Below, in pieces: positions 8,273-16,736 of a stretch of 30,533 bases of DNA. Each line of letters begins with the position of its first letter. The stretch's first letter is position 1. Under the pieces are notes generated by a model. That model did no database searches. It saw only the letters and a list, made by a program, of their open reading frames with translations, and had not been told where the DNA came from. The translations under genes were made by a program, and so were the position numbers. Origin of the DNA: an uncultured Duncaniella sp. (GTDB lineage Bacteria; Bacteroidota; Bacteroidia; Bacteroidales; Muribaculaceae); contig CAJURI010000029.1 of NCBI GenBank assembly GCA_910588795.1, forward strand, positions 1 through 30,533, in the 5' to 3' direction.

Positions 8273-8334
8273 GCAGAGTGGCACGGAATGATGAAATTTA
8301 ATGAATATTCTCTAAAAGTGTGTTATGAAACCCT

Positions 8335-8808
8335 CTAAAACTCCGAGAAGGCGAGCGGGAGTGTGGAGCGCACGGAGGGGAGTATGTACACCTTGTCGCG
8401 CCCGGCGAGTATGACCCTGACGTCATGTCCGGCGAGCGTCTCGTATTCGAGCAGGGCCTGCCGGCATGCCCCGCAGGGCGACACCGGCTCGGCGGTCTCC
8501 TTCCCGTCGGTGCCCCGGGCCGCTATGGCTATGGCGGTGAAGCCTGCCTCGGGCCATCGTGAGTGGGCGTAGTAGCATGCCGTGCGCTCGGCACACAGCG
8601 ACGAGGGGTAGGCGGCGTTCTCCTGATTGGAGCCTGTGACAATCTCGCCGTTGTCAAGGAGTATGGCCGCGCCTACGCTGAAATGGCTGTAGGGGGAGTA
8701 GGAGCGGAATGTGGCCTGACGGGCGGCGTCGACAAGGCCGCGCTCACGGGCGGGCAGCTCGTCGATGCCTGCCTCGATGACGGGGATGGTGATTGTAAGC
8801 TCTTTCAT
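8335..8808 (-). CDS. cdd: Cytidine deaminase
   Basis: A 157-residue zinc enzyme of pyrimidine salvage that deaminates cytidine and deoxycytidine to uridine forms. The catalytic motifs are intact: CAER at residues 72-75 (Cys72 zinc ligand, Glu74 proton shuttle) and PCGACR at 111-116 (Cys112 and Cys115 zinc ligands), with the substrate segment SHFSVGAAI. Length fits the homotetrameric class. The ATG overlaps the stop of the upstream phosphatase gene in an ATGA arrangement, so translation is likely coupled although the two functions are not obviously related. Confidence 0.95.
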   Translation of the reverse strand: MKELTITIPVIEAGIDELPARERGLVDAARQATFRSYSPYSHFSVGAAILLDNGEIVTGSNQENAAYPSSLCAERTACYYAHSRWPEAGFTAIAIAARGTDGKETAEPVSPCGACRQALLEYETLAGHDVRVILAGRDKVYILPSVRSTLPLAFSEF

Positions 8809-9272
8809 AGGCTGTTGTATAGGTTGAGGCAGGCGTCGTCGAGGAGGTCGAGCACCAGCTCGAACCCTTCGGCCCCCTCGTAATAAGGATCCGGTACATA
8901 GTCATAACGCGCGGAGGGGGAAAAATATTCCGACATGGCATGTATTTTTCCCTCGGCCTCGGATGTCGGGGCCATGTCGCGCAGGTCGGCGATGTTGGCC
9001 GAGTCCATTCCTATGATGAGATCGAAGTCGTCGAAGTCGCTTTCGGTGACCTGGCGGCACCTGTGGGTCAGCTCCAGCCCGCGCTTGCGCGCATGGAGCC
9101 GCATGCGCCGGTCGGGGAGGTCGCCTATGTGGTAGCGGCCGGTGCCGGCCGAATCGATGGTCCATTCATCCTCCGCGCCATGTTCGCTCACTATGCGGCG
9201 CATTATCCCCTCCGCGGCCGGAGAGCGGCATATGTTGCCGAGGCACACGAAGAGTATGCTGTGTTTTTTCAT
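8805..9272 (-). CDS. Low-molecular-weight protein-tyrosine phosphatase
   Basis: A 155-residue cytoplasmic phosphatase. The P-loop CLGNICRS starts at Cys10 (nucleophile) and ends with Arg16-Ser17, and the general-acid loop VPDPYY has Asp128. All catalytic residues are present and the length is standard. Members dephosphorylate tyrosine kinases in capsule or polysaccharide export or act on small phosphorylated compounds; no kinase or capsule genes are here, so the substrate is unknown. It overlaps cdd by four bases. Confidence 0.93.
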   Translation of the reverse strand: MKKHSILFVCLGNICRSPAAEGIMRRIVSEHGAEDEWTIDSAGTGRYHIGDLPDRRMRLHARKRGLELTHRCRQVTESDFDDFDLIIGMDSANIADLRDMAPTSEAEGKIHAMSEYFSPSARYDYVPDPYYEGAEGFELVLDLLDDACLNLYNSL

Positions 9273-9292
9273 TGTTGTTATTGTTGGCTGAA

Positions 9293-9329
9293 AGGCTGTG
9301 CCATAATTTTATGAAGTATGGCACAGCCT
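9293..9329 (-). terminator. Hairpin after lpxA, probable terminator
   Basis: A perfect 13-base stem (AGGCTGTGCCATA, 9293-9305, with its complement at 9317-9329) and an 11-base loop. It lies about 90 bases past the lpxA stop and just before the phosphatase start. The T-tract on the minus side is weak, so it could also be an mRNA-stabilising stem. Confidence 0.6.
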
Positions 9330-9422
9330 CTCTTTGTGTGTAGTGTTTTCAGTGTATGCTTTGTCCTGCGTGGGTCAGTGCGGTTTCCCGCAGGTTCTTG
9401 CAGTGTCGCGGCGTGGTGTCGC

Positions 9423-10214
9423 TTACTGTTCGAGGTCCTTGGGGATCGCCACGATCCTGAGGTTGCATCCGTTGATGAAGTCGATGATGCTCTGACGCTC
9501 GGGCGACGGGTCCACGTCGGCCTCGATGCGCTTCAGCGCGTTGAACACGGATGTGCCTGTCTGATACAGGTGGCGGTAGCACTTGGCGATATCGTCGATG
9601 CGCTCCTCGCTCAGCCCTCCGTCCTTCTTCAACAGATATGCGTTCACGCCGAAGTAGGATGTCGGGTTGTGGGCCATGATGCAGAAGGGGGGTACGTTGC
9701 CGGTGATGCGGCATCCGCCCTTGACGAGCACCCAGTCGCCTATCTTTGAGTTCTCGTGCACCACGACGCTTGACGACAGTATCACGCACTCGCCGATCTC
9801 GACGTCGCCGGCTATGGACACGTTGTTTCCTACCACCGTCTTACCCTTGAGGCAGGAGTCGTGACCCACGTGGGAGTTGGCCATAAGGAACGATCCTCCA
9901 CCTATCCTTGTGCCCCCTTCAGGGTTGATGCCGCGGTTGATGATCACATTCTCGCGCACCACCACATTGTCCCCGAGGTAGCAGTAGGTGAAGCCGCCCT
10001 TCCAGCGGAAGTCCTGCGGGTCCGCGCCTACTATCGCGCCCTGGAACACCTTGCAGTTCTTTCCCATGCGGGTGCCGCGGATGATGCTTGCAAAGGGCAT
10101 TATCACGCAGTTGTCACCGATCTCCACATCCTTGTCGATGAATGCGAAGGGATGGATTGTGACGTTGTCGCCTATCTTGGCCGACGGGTCGACGTGAGCT
10201 TTATCGCTTATCAT
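9423..10214 (-). CDS. lpxA: Acyl-ACP-UDP-N-acetylglucosamine O-acyltransferase
   Basis: Transfers a hydroxyacyl chain from acyl carrier protein to UDP-GlcNAc, the first step of lipid A synthesis, in the cytoplasm. The 263-residue protein has the left-handed beta-helix hexapeptide pattern (repeats such as AKIGDN, VEIGDN, TRIGGG, VEIGEC, SKIGDW) over about residues 1-190 and a helical C-terminal domain. His118 in NSHVGHDS corresponds to the catalytic His of the family. In many Bacteroidetes lpxA follows the lpxC/fabZ fusion; here it stands alone, directly behind an inverted-repeat element whose end overlaps its start codon. It may be the only copy or a second one. Confidence 0.94.
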   Translation of the reverse strand: MISDKAHVDPSAKIGDNVTIHPFAFIDKDVEIGDNCVIMPFASIIRGTRMGKNCKVFQGAIVGADPQDFRWKGGFTYCYLGDNVVVRENVIINRGINPEGGTRIGGGSFLMANSHVGHDSCLKGKTVVGNNVSIAGDVEIGECVILSSSVVVHENSKIGDWVLVKGGCRITGNVPPFCIMAHNPTSYFGVNAYLLKKDGGLSEERIDDIAKCYRHLYQTGTSVFNALKRIEADVDPSPERQSIIDFINGCNLRIVAIPKDLEQ

Positions 10215-10409
10215 AAGTAACTCCTATAAATTAGTTATAATTTAAATTTTTCAAGCAACCCTTCGGGCTGACACATCCTTATTTGTCTTTTCGGCGATTT
10301 TCGCGCTGCCGCTCAGTCGTGTAGCTTGCTACACTCCTTTGCTCCATCTCGAAAATCTCTCGAAAATACTTCATAATTATGTGTCAGCTAAATTTTTGCG
10401 AGTTACTTA
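10214..10409 (-). repeat. Inverted-repeat element, copy 3 (196 bp, reversed)
   Basis: Same element as at 3790-3985, in the opposite orientation and the same length, with ends TAAGTAACTC (10214-10223) and GAGTTACTTA (10400-10409) and the same internal hairpins. Read on the minus strand, its right end runs into the lpxA start as GAGTTACTTATG, the same junction as copy 1 with the FISUMP gene. It separates lpxA from the RND operon. Confidence 0.82.
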
Positions 10410-10439
10410 ACATTGTGTTTTGGCTGTTAGGGGCTGGGG

Positions 10440-11825
10440 TTAGCGGCCTCCGCCGAGATTCTGGTAGAGGTTTATGAGCGCGCGTGTCGCAGCGAGGTTG
10501 GTAGTGATCTGAGCCGTCTGCGCGCCGAGGAGGTTCTGCTGGGCGGTGAGCACCTCGAGATAGGTGGTCGATCCGTCAAAGAGCAGGAGCTCGTTGGTAA
10601 TGTCGACGGCCTTTGACATGTTGTCGACCTGCAGAGCGAGCCACGACTGCTTTTCAAGGCTCTTCTCGTAGGTGGTGAGGGCGTCGCTCACATCGGCTGC
10701 CGCGCTCATGATGGAGTACTCGAAGTTGTAGAGAGCCTGCTTCTGCTGAGCCTTGGCAGCCTCCAGTCGAGCTATGTTCTGTCCGCGCGAGAAGAGGGGA
10801 GCCGTGAGGCTTGCCCCGAGCTGCACGAACCACTGCGCCGGGTTGGATATGAATGTCCCGAAGGTGTTGGTGAATCCTCCGTTGGCAGTGATGTTGAGCG
10901 TCGGGTAGAAGGCGGCGCGGGCCGAGTTGGTGGCATAGAACGCCGAAGCGAGAGCCATCTCCGAGGCGCGCACGTCAGGACGGGCGGCAAGCTCGGCCAT
11001 GGGCACCGACGTGCGGGCTATGGCGGGCTGGGAGAGGTTTGCGCTGGCGGGTATGCTCCACTTCTGCGGCATGGTGTTGAGCAGGAGCGACAGGGTGTTG
11101 TTGGCCTCGTGCAGCGACATCTCTATGTCGTTGATCGACGACTCGATGCTGAAGTACTGGGCCTCGCTCTGCACCACGGCGTTCTCCCTGAGGCGTCCGG
11201 CCTCCTTGAGGTCGCGCATGGTCTGCACGCTCTGCTTCCACAGCACGGCTGTCTCGCGCGACAGCTCAAGCTGGCTCTGCAGCGCGGCTATCGTGTAGTA
11301 ACACTGGGCCACGCCGGCTATTATCTGCGAGCGCACGGCCTGTTCGTAGGCCTTGGCCTGAGCTTCGGCGGCCTCCGCGCCCTTGCGGCCGTTGCGGAGC
11401 TTGCCGAATATGTCCACCTCCCAGTTGACCGCGAGCGGGAGCTGGTAGCTCCATTCGCTCCATGTGTTCAGGGAGCGAGTGCGGGTAGCGTTGGGAGCAA
11501 ACGCCACCGAGGGGAGGTAGCTCAGGCGCGCCCCTTTGAGCTGGGCATGCGCCATGTCCACACTGAGCTTGGCGTTTCTTAGGTCCTTGTTGTTGGCGAG
11601 GGCGCGCTCTATGAGGTCGGCGAGCAGAGGGTCGGTGAACACCTGCTGCCACCTGAGGTTCCCGAAGGCTTCGGGGTCGGCCTCCTGCTTCAACGCCTCG
11701 GCATACTCGTTGACGAGGGCATTGTCGACCTTCTCGGGGTTGTATTTGGTGTAGATCCCGCACCCGGAGAGCGCGCTCACGCTCAGTCCGGCTGCAAGGA
11801 AGAGTGATATCTTGTTGAATTTCAT
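10440..11825 (-). CDS. TolC/OprM-type outer-membrane efflux lipoprotein
   Basis: A 461-residue outer-membrane factor of the NodT/OprM group that forms the exit duct of the tripartite pump. Lipobox ALSGC gives acylated Cys22. The two internal TolC-like repeats are visible: DPLLADLIERALANNKDL near residue 67, with long helices after it, and the second half beginning near ARPDVRASEMALASA followed by the helix pair ending LEVLTAQQNLLGAQ. It is the last gene of the operon, 13 bases after the permease stop. The substrate range cannot be deduced. Confidence 0.94.
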   Translation of the reverse strand: MKFNKISLFLAAGLSVSALSGCGIYTKYNPEKVDNALVNEYAEALKQEADPEAFGNLRWQQVFTDPLLADLIERALANNKDLRNAKLSVDMAHAQLKGARLSYLPSVAFAPNATRTRSLNTWSEWSYQLPLAVNWEVDIFGKLRNGRKGAEAAEAQAKAYEQAVRSQIIAGVAQCYYTIAALQSQLELSRETAVLWKQSVQTMRDLKEAGRLRENAVVQSEAQYFSIESSINDIEMSLHEANNTLSLLLNTMPQKWSIPASANLSQPAIARTSVPMAELAARPDVRASEMALASAFYATNSARAAFYPTLNITANGGFTNTFGTFISNPAQWFVQLGASLTAPLFSRGQNIARLEAAKAQQKQALYNFEYSIMSAAADVSDALTTYEKSLEKQSWLALQVDNMSKAVDITNELLLFDGSTTYLEVLTAQQNLLGAQTAQITTNLAATRALINLYQNLGGGR

Positions 11826-11838
11826 ATATAGCCCTGTG

Positions 11839-14800
11839 TTATTTGTTTACCGAATATTGCTCGATCTCGTTCTCGATGCCCTCGTTGTCGGTGTCCTCCC
11901 ACTTGAGCGGGGTGAACTTCTCCTGGATCTTCTGGAATATCACGAAGAGGGCGGGAACTATGAGCACCTGAAGTATCATGCCTATGAGCATGCCGCCGAT
12001 CGATCCGGTGCCGAGGGCGCGGTTGCCGTTGGCTCCGGCTCCCGAGGCGAACATCATGGGGAGAAGTCCGATGATCATGGCGAGCGAGGTCATGAGGATG
12101 GGTCGCAGACGGGCCGACGCTCCCTGGATGGCGGCGTTGACGATCGACATGCCCGTGCGGCGGCGTTCAACGGCAAACTCCACTATAAGGATGGCGTTCT
12201 TGGCGAGAAGACCGATGAGCATGATGAGCGCGATCTGCAGGTAGATATTGTTGGATATACCGAATATCTGCGCGAATATGAAGGTGCCCATGAGGCCGAA
12301 CGGTATCGAGAAGATCACCGAGAACGGCAGGATGTAGCTCTCATACTGGGCCGAGAGCAACAGGTAGACGAAGAGCAGACACAGCCCGAAGATGATGGCG
12401 GTGGTGCTGCCTGAGCCCTGCGACGCCTCCTCGCGGGTCATGCCCGAGAACTCGTAGCCGTAGCCCTGGGGGAGAGTCTCTGCGGCCACGCGCTCTATGG
12501 CTGCGAGGCAGTCGCCCGAGGTGTAGCCCGGGGCGGGCGATCCGGTCACCGACATGGACTGGAACATGTTGAAGCGGTTCATGAGGTCAGGGCCGTACAC
12601 CTTGGTGAGGGTCACGAAGTTGCTTATCGAAGCCATCTCCGCGCCGTTGCGTATCTTTATCGCCGAGAGGGTCTCGGGGCTTACGCGTGCCTCGGGGTTG
12701 GCCTGCATCATCACGCGGTATATCTTGCCGAAGCGGTTGAAGTTGGACACATACATACCGCCGTAGTAGCCCTGCAGCGTGGTGAGTATGGTCTTGGGGG
12801 ATATACCTGCCTGCTTGGCCTTGGCAGCGTCGATGTCGATCATGTACTGCGGGAAGGTGGGGTTGAACGTTGTCATGGCCACCTGCACCTCAGGCTGCTG
12901 GTTGAGCTTGGCGAGGAATCCCTGCACAACGGCGAAGAAGTCGTTGATGTCGCCGCCGGTGCGGTCCTGCATCTTGATCTCGAAGCCGTTGGTGAGCGAG
13001 TAGCCGGTGATCATAGGGGGCGCGAATATCACCACGCGGCCGTCCTTGATGGCGGCTCCGGTCATGCCGTAGAGCTTGCCGAGTATGGCGTTGGAGGTCT
13101 GGTCGGCGCGCTTGCGGTCCTCCCAGTTCTTGAGCTTGAGGATGAACGTACCGTAGGTGGCACCCTGGCCTGCCATGAAACTGTAGCCCGAGATCTTCTG
13201 GCGGTACTCTACCTCGGGGATGGTGGCTATGATGGCATCCACCTGGTCGAGCACCTGGTCAGTGCGCTCCTGCGATGTGCCCGGGGGCATGTCCACCATG
13301 CAGAAGAGCACGCCGGTGTCCTCATTGGGCACGAGAGTCGAGGTGGTCACGCTCATGAGCCATACGAGGATGGCTGTCGAGAGTGCCACGATCCCGAACG
13401 ATGTCACCTTGTGGTTGATGAAGAACGATGTGAACCCGTTGTAGGCTTTGAGGATCCTGCCGAAGCCTATCTCGAATCCCTTGTGGAAACGCTTGCCGAA
13501 GATCCCGAGGATGGTGACGATGGCGCAGACGCTCGCTATGATGAGCTTCACGGGGTGCTCCATGCTGTACCATCCGAGCACCATGAATGTGATGGTGGCC
13601 GCGAGGAACGCGAAGGTGATCAGCGGCGGAAGGTCGAGGGTGAAGCGTCGCTTGGCGTTGGCTGCCACGGCTCCGGCGGCCGCGCTGTAGGCGTCGCCCA
13701 TGCGCTTGCCCAGGGAGTCATGGTTGTCATGACCCTTGAGGAACACGGCGCAGAGCGCGGGGGAGAGGGTGAGGGCGTTGAGCGCGGAGATGCCTATGGC
13801 TATGGCCATCGTGAGGCCGAACTGGCGGTAGAACACACCTGTGGTGCCGCTCATGAACGACACGGGGATGAACACGAGCATCATCACAAGGGTGATCGAG
13901 ACGATGGCCCCGCCTATCTCGCCCATGGCGTCGATCGAGGCCTTGCGCGCGCTCTTGTAGCCCACGTCGAGCTTGGCGTGCACCGCCTCGACCACGACTA
14001 TGGCGTCGTCGACCACAATCGCTATCGCAAGCACAAGGGCTGAGAGGGTGATGAGGTTGATGGAGAACCCTATGAGGTTCATGAAGAAGAATGTGCCCAC
14101 GAGTGCCACGGGGATGGCGATGGCGGGGATGATGGTGGAGCGGATGTCCTGAAGGAACACGTACACCACGAAGAACACGAGGATGAATGCCTCGATGAGG
14201 GTCTTGATCACCTCATGGATCGAGGCGTTGAGGAAGTCGTTGTTGTTCATCGGCACGGCTATCTCAAGTCCGGCCGGAAGCTCTTTCTTCATGTTGTCGA
14301 CCACCTTGAGACAGTCGTCGATGATCTGGGTGGCGTTGGAGCCTGCGGTCTGGAACACTATACAGCTCGTGGAGACGTAGCCGTTGAGGGTGTTGGAGAA
14401 GCCGTAGGTCACGCGCCCGAGCTCTACCTTGGCCACGTCGCCCAGGTGGAGCACCTCGCCGGTGGGCTTGGCTGCCACTACGATGTTCTCGAACTCTTCG
14501 GGGGTGGAGAGGCGTCCCTTGTACTTCAGGGTGTACTGGAACGACTGGTCACCCTGCTCGCCGAACGCTCCCGGGGCGGCCTCGATGTTCTGCTCGGCAA
14601 GTGCCGCGGAGATATCGGTAGGCATGAGCCCGTACTGGGCCATCACCTCGGGCTTGAGCCAGATGCGCATGGAGTAGTCCGCGCCGAACGACATGACGTC
14701 GCCCACGCCCGACACACGCTGCAGCTGAGGGATCATGTTGATCTTGGCGTAGTTGTCGATGAACTCCATCGAGTAGCGGCCGGTGGGGTCGTAGAGTGCC

Positions 14801-15222
14801 ACCATGAGGAGCATGGAGGTCTGGCGTTTCTGTGTGAGCACGCCCACCTGGGTCACCTCGGCGGGGAGAAGGTTCTGGGCCTTGGCAACACGGTTCTGCA
14901 CGTCTACGGCGGCCATGTCGGGGTCAAAACCCTGCTTGAAGTACACTGTGATGTCGGCCGAGCCTGTGTTGGTGGCGGTCGACTCCATGTAGGTCATACC
15001 CTCGGCACCGTTGATCGACTCCTCGAGGGGTGCTATCACGGAGTTGAGCACCGCCTGGGCGTTGGCTCCGGTATAGGAGGTGGAGACACGTATGGTAGGC
15101 GGCGCGATGTCAGGGAACTGGGTCACCGGAAGCGAGAAAAGCCCGATGAGGCCCAGCAGTACGATGAAGATGGAGATCACCGTCGACAGCACCGGCCTAT
15201 TGATGAATGTATCGAGTTTCAT
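11839..15222 (-). CDS. RND multidrug efflux permease (AcrB/HAE1 type) with extra membrane segment
   Basis: A 1127-residue proton-driven exporter of the inner membrane. The family start MKLDTFINRPVLSTVI, the relay aspartates in VVDDAIVVVE (Asp405, Asp406) and the relay lysine in LLAKNAILIVEFA are present, so the proton pathway looks intact; the porter and docking domains are complete. It is about 75 residues longer than AcrB. The extra piece is around residues 500-590, after SPALCAVFLKG, and holds two additional hydrophobic stretches (about 531-551 and 557-576) between the N- and C-terminal membrane bundles. Adaptor and outer-membrane factor flank it. HAE1-type pumps export drugs, bile salts and detergents; the actual substrate is unknown. 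Confidence 0.95.
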   Translation of the reverse strand: MKLDTFINRPVLSTVISIFIVLLGLIGLFSLPVTQFPDIAPPTIRVSTSYTGANAQAVLNSVIAPLEESINGAEGMTYMESTATNTGSADITVYFKQGFDPDMAAVDVQNRVAKAQNLLPAEVTQVGVLTQKRQTSMLLMVALYDPTGRYSMEFIDNYAKINMIPQLQRVSGVGDVMSFGADYSMRIWLKPEVMAQYGLMPTDISAALAEQNIEAAPGAFGEQGDQSFQYTLKYKGRLSTPEEFENIVVAAKPTGEVLHLGDVAKVELGRVTYGFSNTLNGYVSTSCIVFQTAGSNATQIIDDCLKVVDNMKKELPAGLEIAVPMNNNDFLNASIHEVIKTLIEAFILVFFVVYVFLQDIRSTIIPAIAIPVALVGTFFFMNLIGFSINLITLSALVLAIAIVVDDAIVVVEAVHAKLDVGYKSARKASIDAMGEIGGAIVSITLVMMLVFIPVSFMSGTTGVFYRQFGLTMAIAIGISALNALTLSPALCAVFLKGHDNHDSLGKRMGDAYSAAAGAVAANAKRRFTLDLPPLITFAFLAATITFMVLGWYSMEHPVKLIIASVCAIVTILGIFGKRFHKGFEIGFGRILKAYNGFTSFFINHKVTSFGIVALSTAILVWLMSVTTSTLVPNEDTGVLFCMVDMPPGTSQERTDQVLDQVDAIIATIPEVEYRQKISGYSFMAGQGATYGTFILKLKNWEDRKRADQTSNAILGKLYGMTGAAIKDGRVVIFAPPMITGYSLTNGFEIKMQDRTGGDINDFFAVVQGFLAKLNQQPEVQVAMTTFNPTFPQYMIDIDAAKAKQAGISPKTILTTLQGYYGGMYVSNFNRFGKIYRVMMQANPEARVSPETLSAIKIRNGAEMASISNFVTLTKVYGPDLMNRFNMFQSMSVTGSPAPGYTSGDCLAAIERVAAETLPQGYGYEFSGMTREEASQGSGSTTAIIFGLCLLFVYLLLSAQYESYILPFSVIFSIPFGLMGTFIFAQIFGISNNIYLQIALIMLIGLLAKNAILIVEFAVERRRTGMSIVNAAIQGASARLRPILMTSLAMIIGLLPMMFASGAGANGNRALGTGSIGGMLIGMILQVLIVPALFVIFQKIQEKFTPLKWEDTDNEGIENEIEQYSVNK

Positions 15223-15270
15223 TGTTGAGTTGAGGAATTTTTGGATTCTTTGTATCTGTGGTGTGGGGTG

Positions 15271-16467
15271 TTATTCGGCTTTCCCGGCTGCTGCTGCGGC
15301 TGGTGCTGCATCTGCGGGTGCTGCCTCGGCAGGGGCGGCTGTGGGGTTGATGGTCATGCCGTCCTTGAGCTTGGTGCCCACACCCTCGGTGGCTATGCGG
15401 TCGCCGGCCTTGAGGCCTGAGGTCACCACGAAGACCTTGCCGTCATTGTTGGCCTCGATGGTCACGGGGGTCGACACTACCTTGTTGGAGTCGTTGACCA
15501 CATACACGAACCTGCGGTCCTGAAGCTCGAAGGTGGCCTTCTGAGGTATCACGAGCACGCTGTCCATGGGGCTCGGTATGATGATCTGTCCTGTCGCGCC
15601 GCTGCGGAGCACTCCGTCGGGGTTGTTGAAGAGGGCGCGCACGCTCGATGCGCCGGTGTTGTTGTCGATGACTCCCGACACTGTGGCTACTTTCCCTTCC
15701 ACCGGGAACATGGTGCCGTCACTGAGCCTGAGCTTTACGGCCGGCATCGACTTGATGGCTGCCTCGACGGATCCTTTGCCGTTGCCCGAGAGGGCGAGGA
15801 GATCCTTCTCGGTGAGCGAGAAGTAGGCATACACCTGTGAGTTGTCGCTCACGGTGGTGAGAGGCTGGGCCGACGAGGGACTTGCCAGGGAGCCTTCGCG
15901 GTTGGGTATCTGTCCCACCACGCCGTCGCTCGGCGAGGTCACCACGGTGTAGGCGAGGTTCTTCTGCGCGTTCACAAGGGCTGCCTTGGCTGTGGCGAGC
16001 TGTGCGTTGGCCTGCTGGAGGGAGTTCTCGGCAAGCTGGTATTCGTACTGCGAGATGATGTTCTTGTCAAGAAGGGTCTTCTTGGAGTCGGCTGTCATCT
16101 TTGCTGTGTTTACGGCTGTCTGTGCTGAGTTGAGGGCTGCGCGGGCCTGGTCGACGGCTGCCTGGAACTGCACCTGGTCCAGGGTGAAGAGTGCCTGGCC
16201 CTTGCGTACGCGCTGTCCTTCGTCGACATGTACCTTGGTGATGAATCCTGTCACCTGCGGACGTATGTCGATGTCGGTCTTGCCCTTGATGGTTGCGGGG
16301 TAGGTCGACTGGAGGTCTACGTTCTGAGGAGCGAGTGTGACTGTGGCGATTGCGGGCGCGGGCATCTCTCCCTGCTGCTGGCCATGGTTGCCGGAGCATG
16401 ACGGGAGTGTGGCGGCCGCGAGCAGCGTTGCGAGGCTGCCGATTGCGAATGACGAGATTGATTTCAT
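15271..16467 (-). CDS. RND efflux periplasmic adaptor (AcrA type) lipoprotein
   Basis: A 398-residue membrane-fusion protein linking permease and outer-membrane duct. The start at 16467 gives a clean signal peptide with lipobox LPSC (Cys24); an upstream in-frame Met at 16557 would add 30 polar residues and is not favoured. The lipoyl/barrel-sandwich halves are visible (VDIDIRPQ-like strand with GFITKVHVDEGQRVRKGQALFTLD, then VVTSPSDGVVGQI), joined by an alpha-hairpin rich in Ala and Gln, followed by beta-barrel and membrane-proximal domains (GDRIATEGVGTKLKDGM). It ends with an Ala/Pro-rich tail. It is the first gene of the three-gene pump operon. Confidence 0.95.
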   Translation of the reverse strand: MKSISSFAIGSLATLLAAATLPSCSGNHGQQQGEMPAPAIATVTLAPQNVDLQSTYPATIKGKTDIDIRPQVTGFITKVHVDEGQRVRKGQALFTLDQVQFQAAVDQARAALNSAQTAVNTAKMTADSKKTLLDKNIISQYEYQLAENSLQQANAQLATAKAALVNAQKNLAYTVVTSPSDGVVGQIPNREGSLASPSSAQPLTTVSDNSQVYAYFSLTEKDLLALSGNGKGSVEAAIKSMPAVKLRLSDGTMFPVEGKVATVSGVIDNNTGASSVRALFNNPDGVLRSGATGQIIIPSPMDSVLVIPQKATFELQDRRFVYVVNDSNKVVSTPVTIEANNDGKVFVVTSGLKAGDRIATEGVGTKLKDGMTINPTAAPAEAAPADAAPAAAAAGKAE

Positions 16468-16554
16468 TGTGTCGTTGTCGTCTTTTTGGTTATTATACCT
16501 ATAGTAGTTGTTTGTTTTTGTGTCGTGTTGAAACGCCGGATGCAAAAATCCACG

Positions 16555-16562
16555 CAAAGGTA
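16555..16562 (-). promoter_or_regulatory. Putative -7 box of the RND pump operon
   Basis: TACCTTTG on the minus strand fits TAnnTTTG and sits 88 bases upstream of the adaptor start. No good TTTG is found 19 bases further upstream, so only the -7 element is supported. Confidence 0.45.
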
Positions 16563-16711
16563 CAATGAAAAAATACCATTTTGGAAAAATATGACAACTT
16601 TTTTAGCGATTTTGTCCGCTCATTCCCAATTTTTGTACATTTTGACCAATCTTGAAAACACTTTTTAGCATTATGCGGCGTTATCGCACTCTCCGCAGCG
16701 ACGCAGGGTGT

Positions 16712-16719
16712 TAACTTTG
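16712..16719 (+). promoter_or_regulatory. Putative -7 box of the orphan gene at 16737
   Basis: TAACTTTG matches the Bacteroidetes -7 consensus and lies only 17 bases before the chosen start, which implies a very short leader. No clear -33 TTTG is seen. Confidence 0.45.
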
Positions 16720-16736
16720 CGCAAAAAAGCATGGTT

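Noticed and set aside
11839..15228. Long open frames antisense to the RND permease
   Set aside because: They are high-GC shadows of the permease; their translations are His/Gly/Val-rich without any domain pattern.
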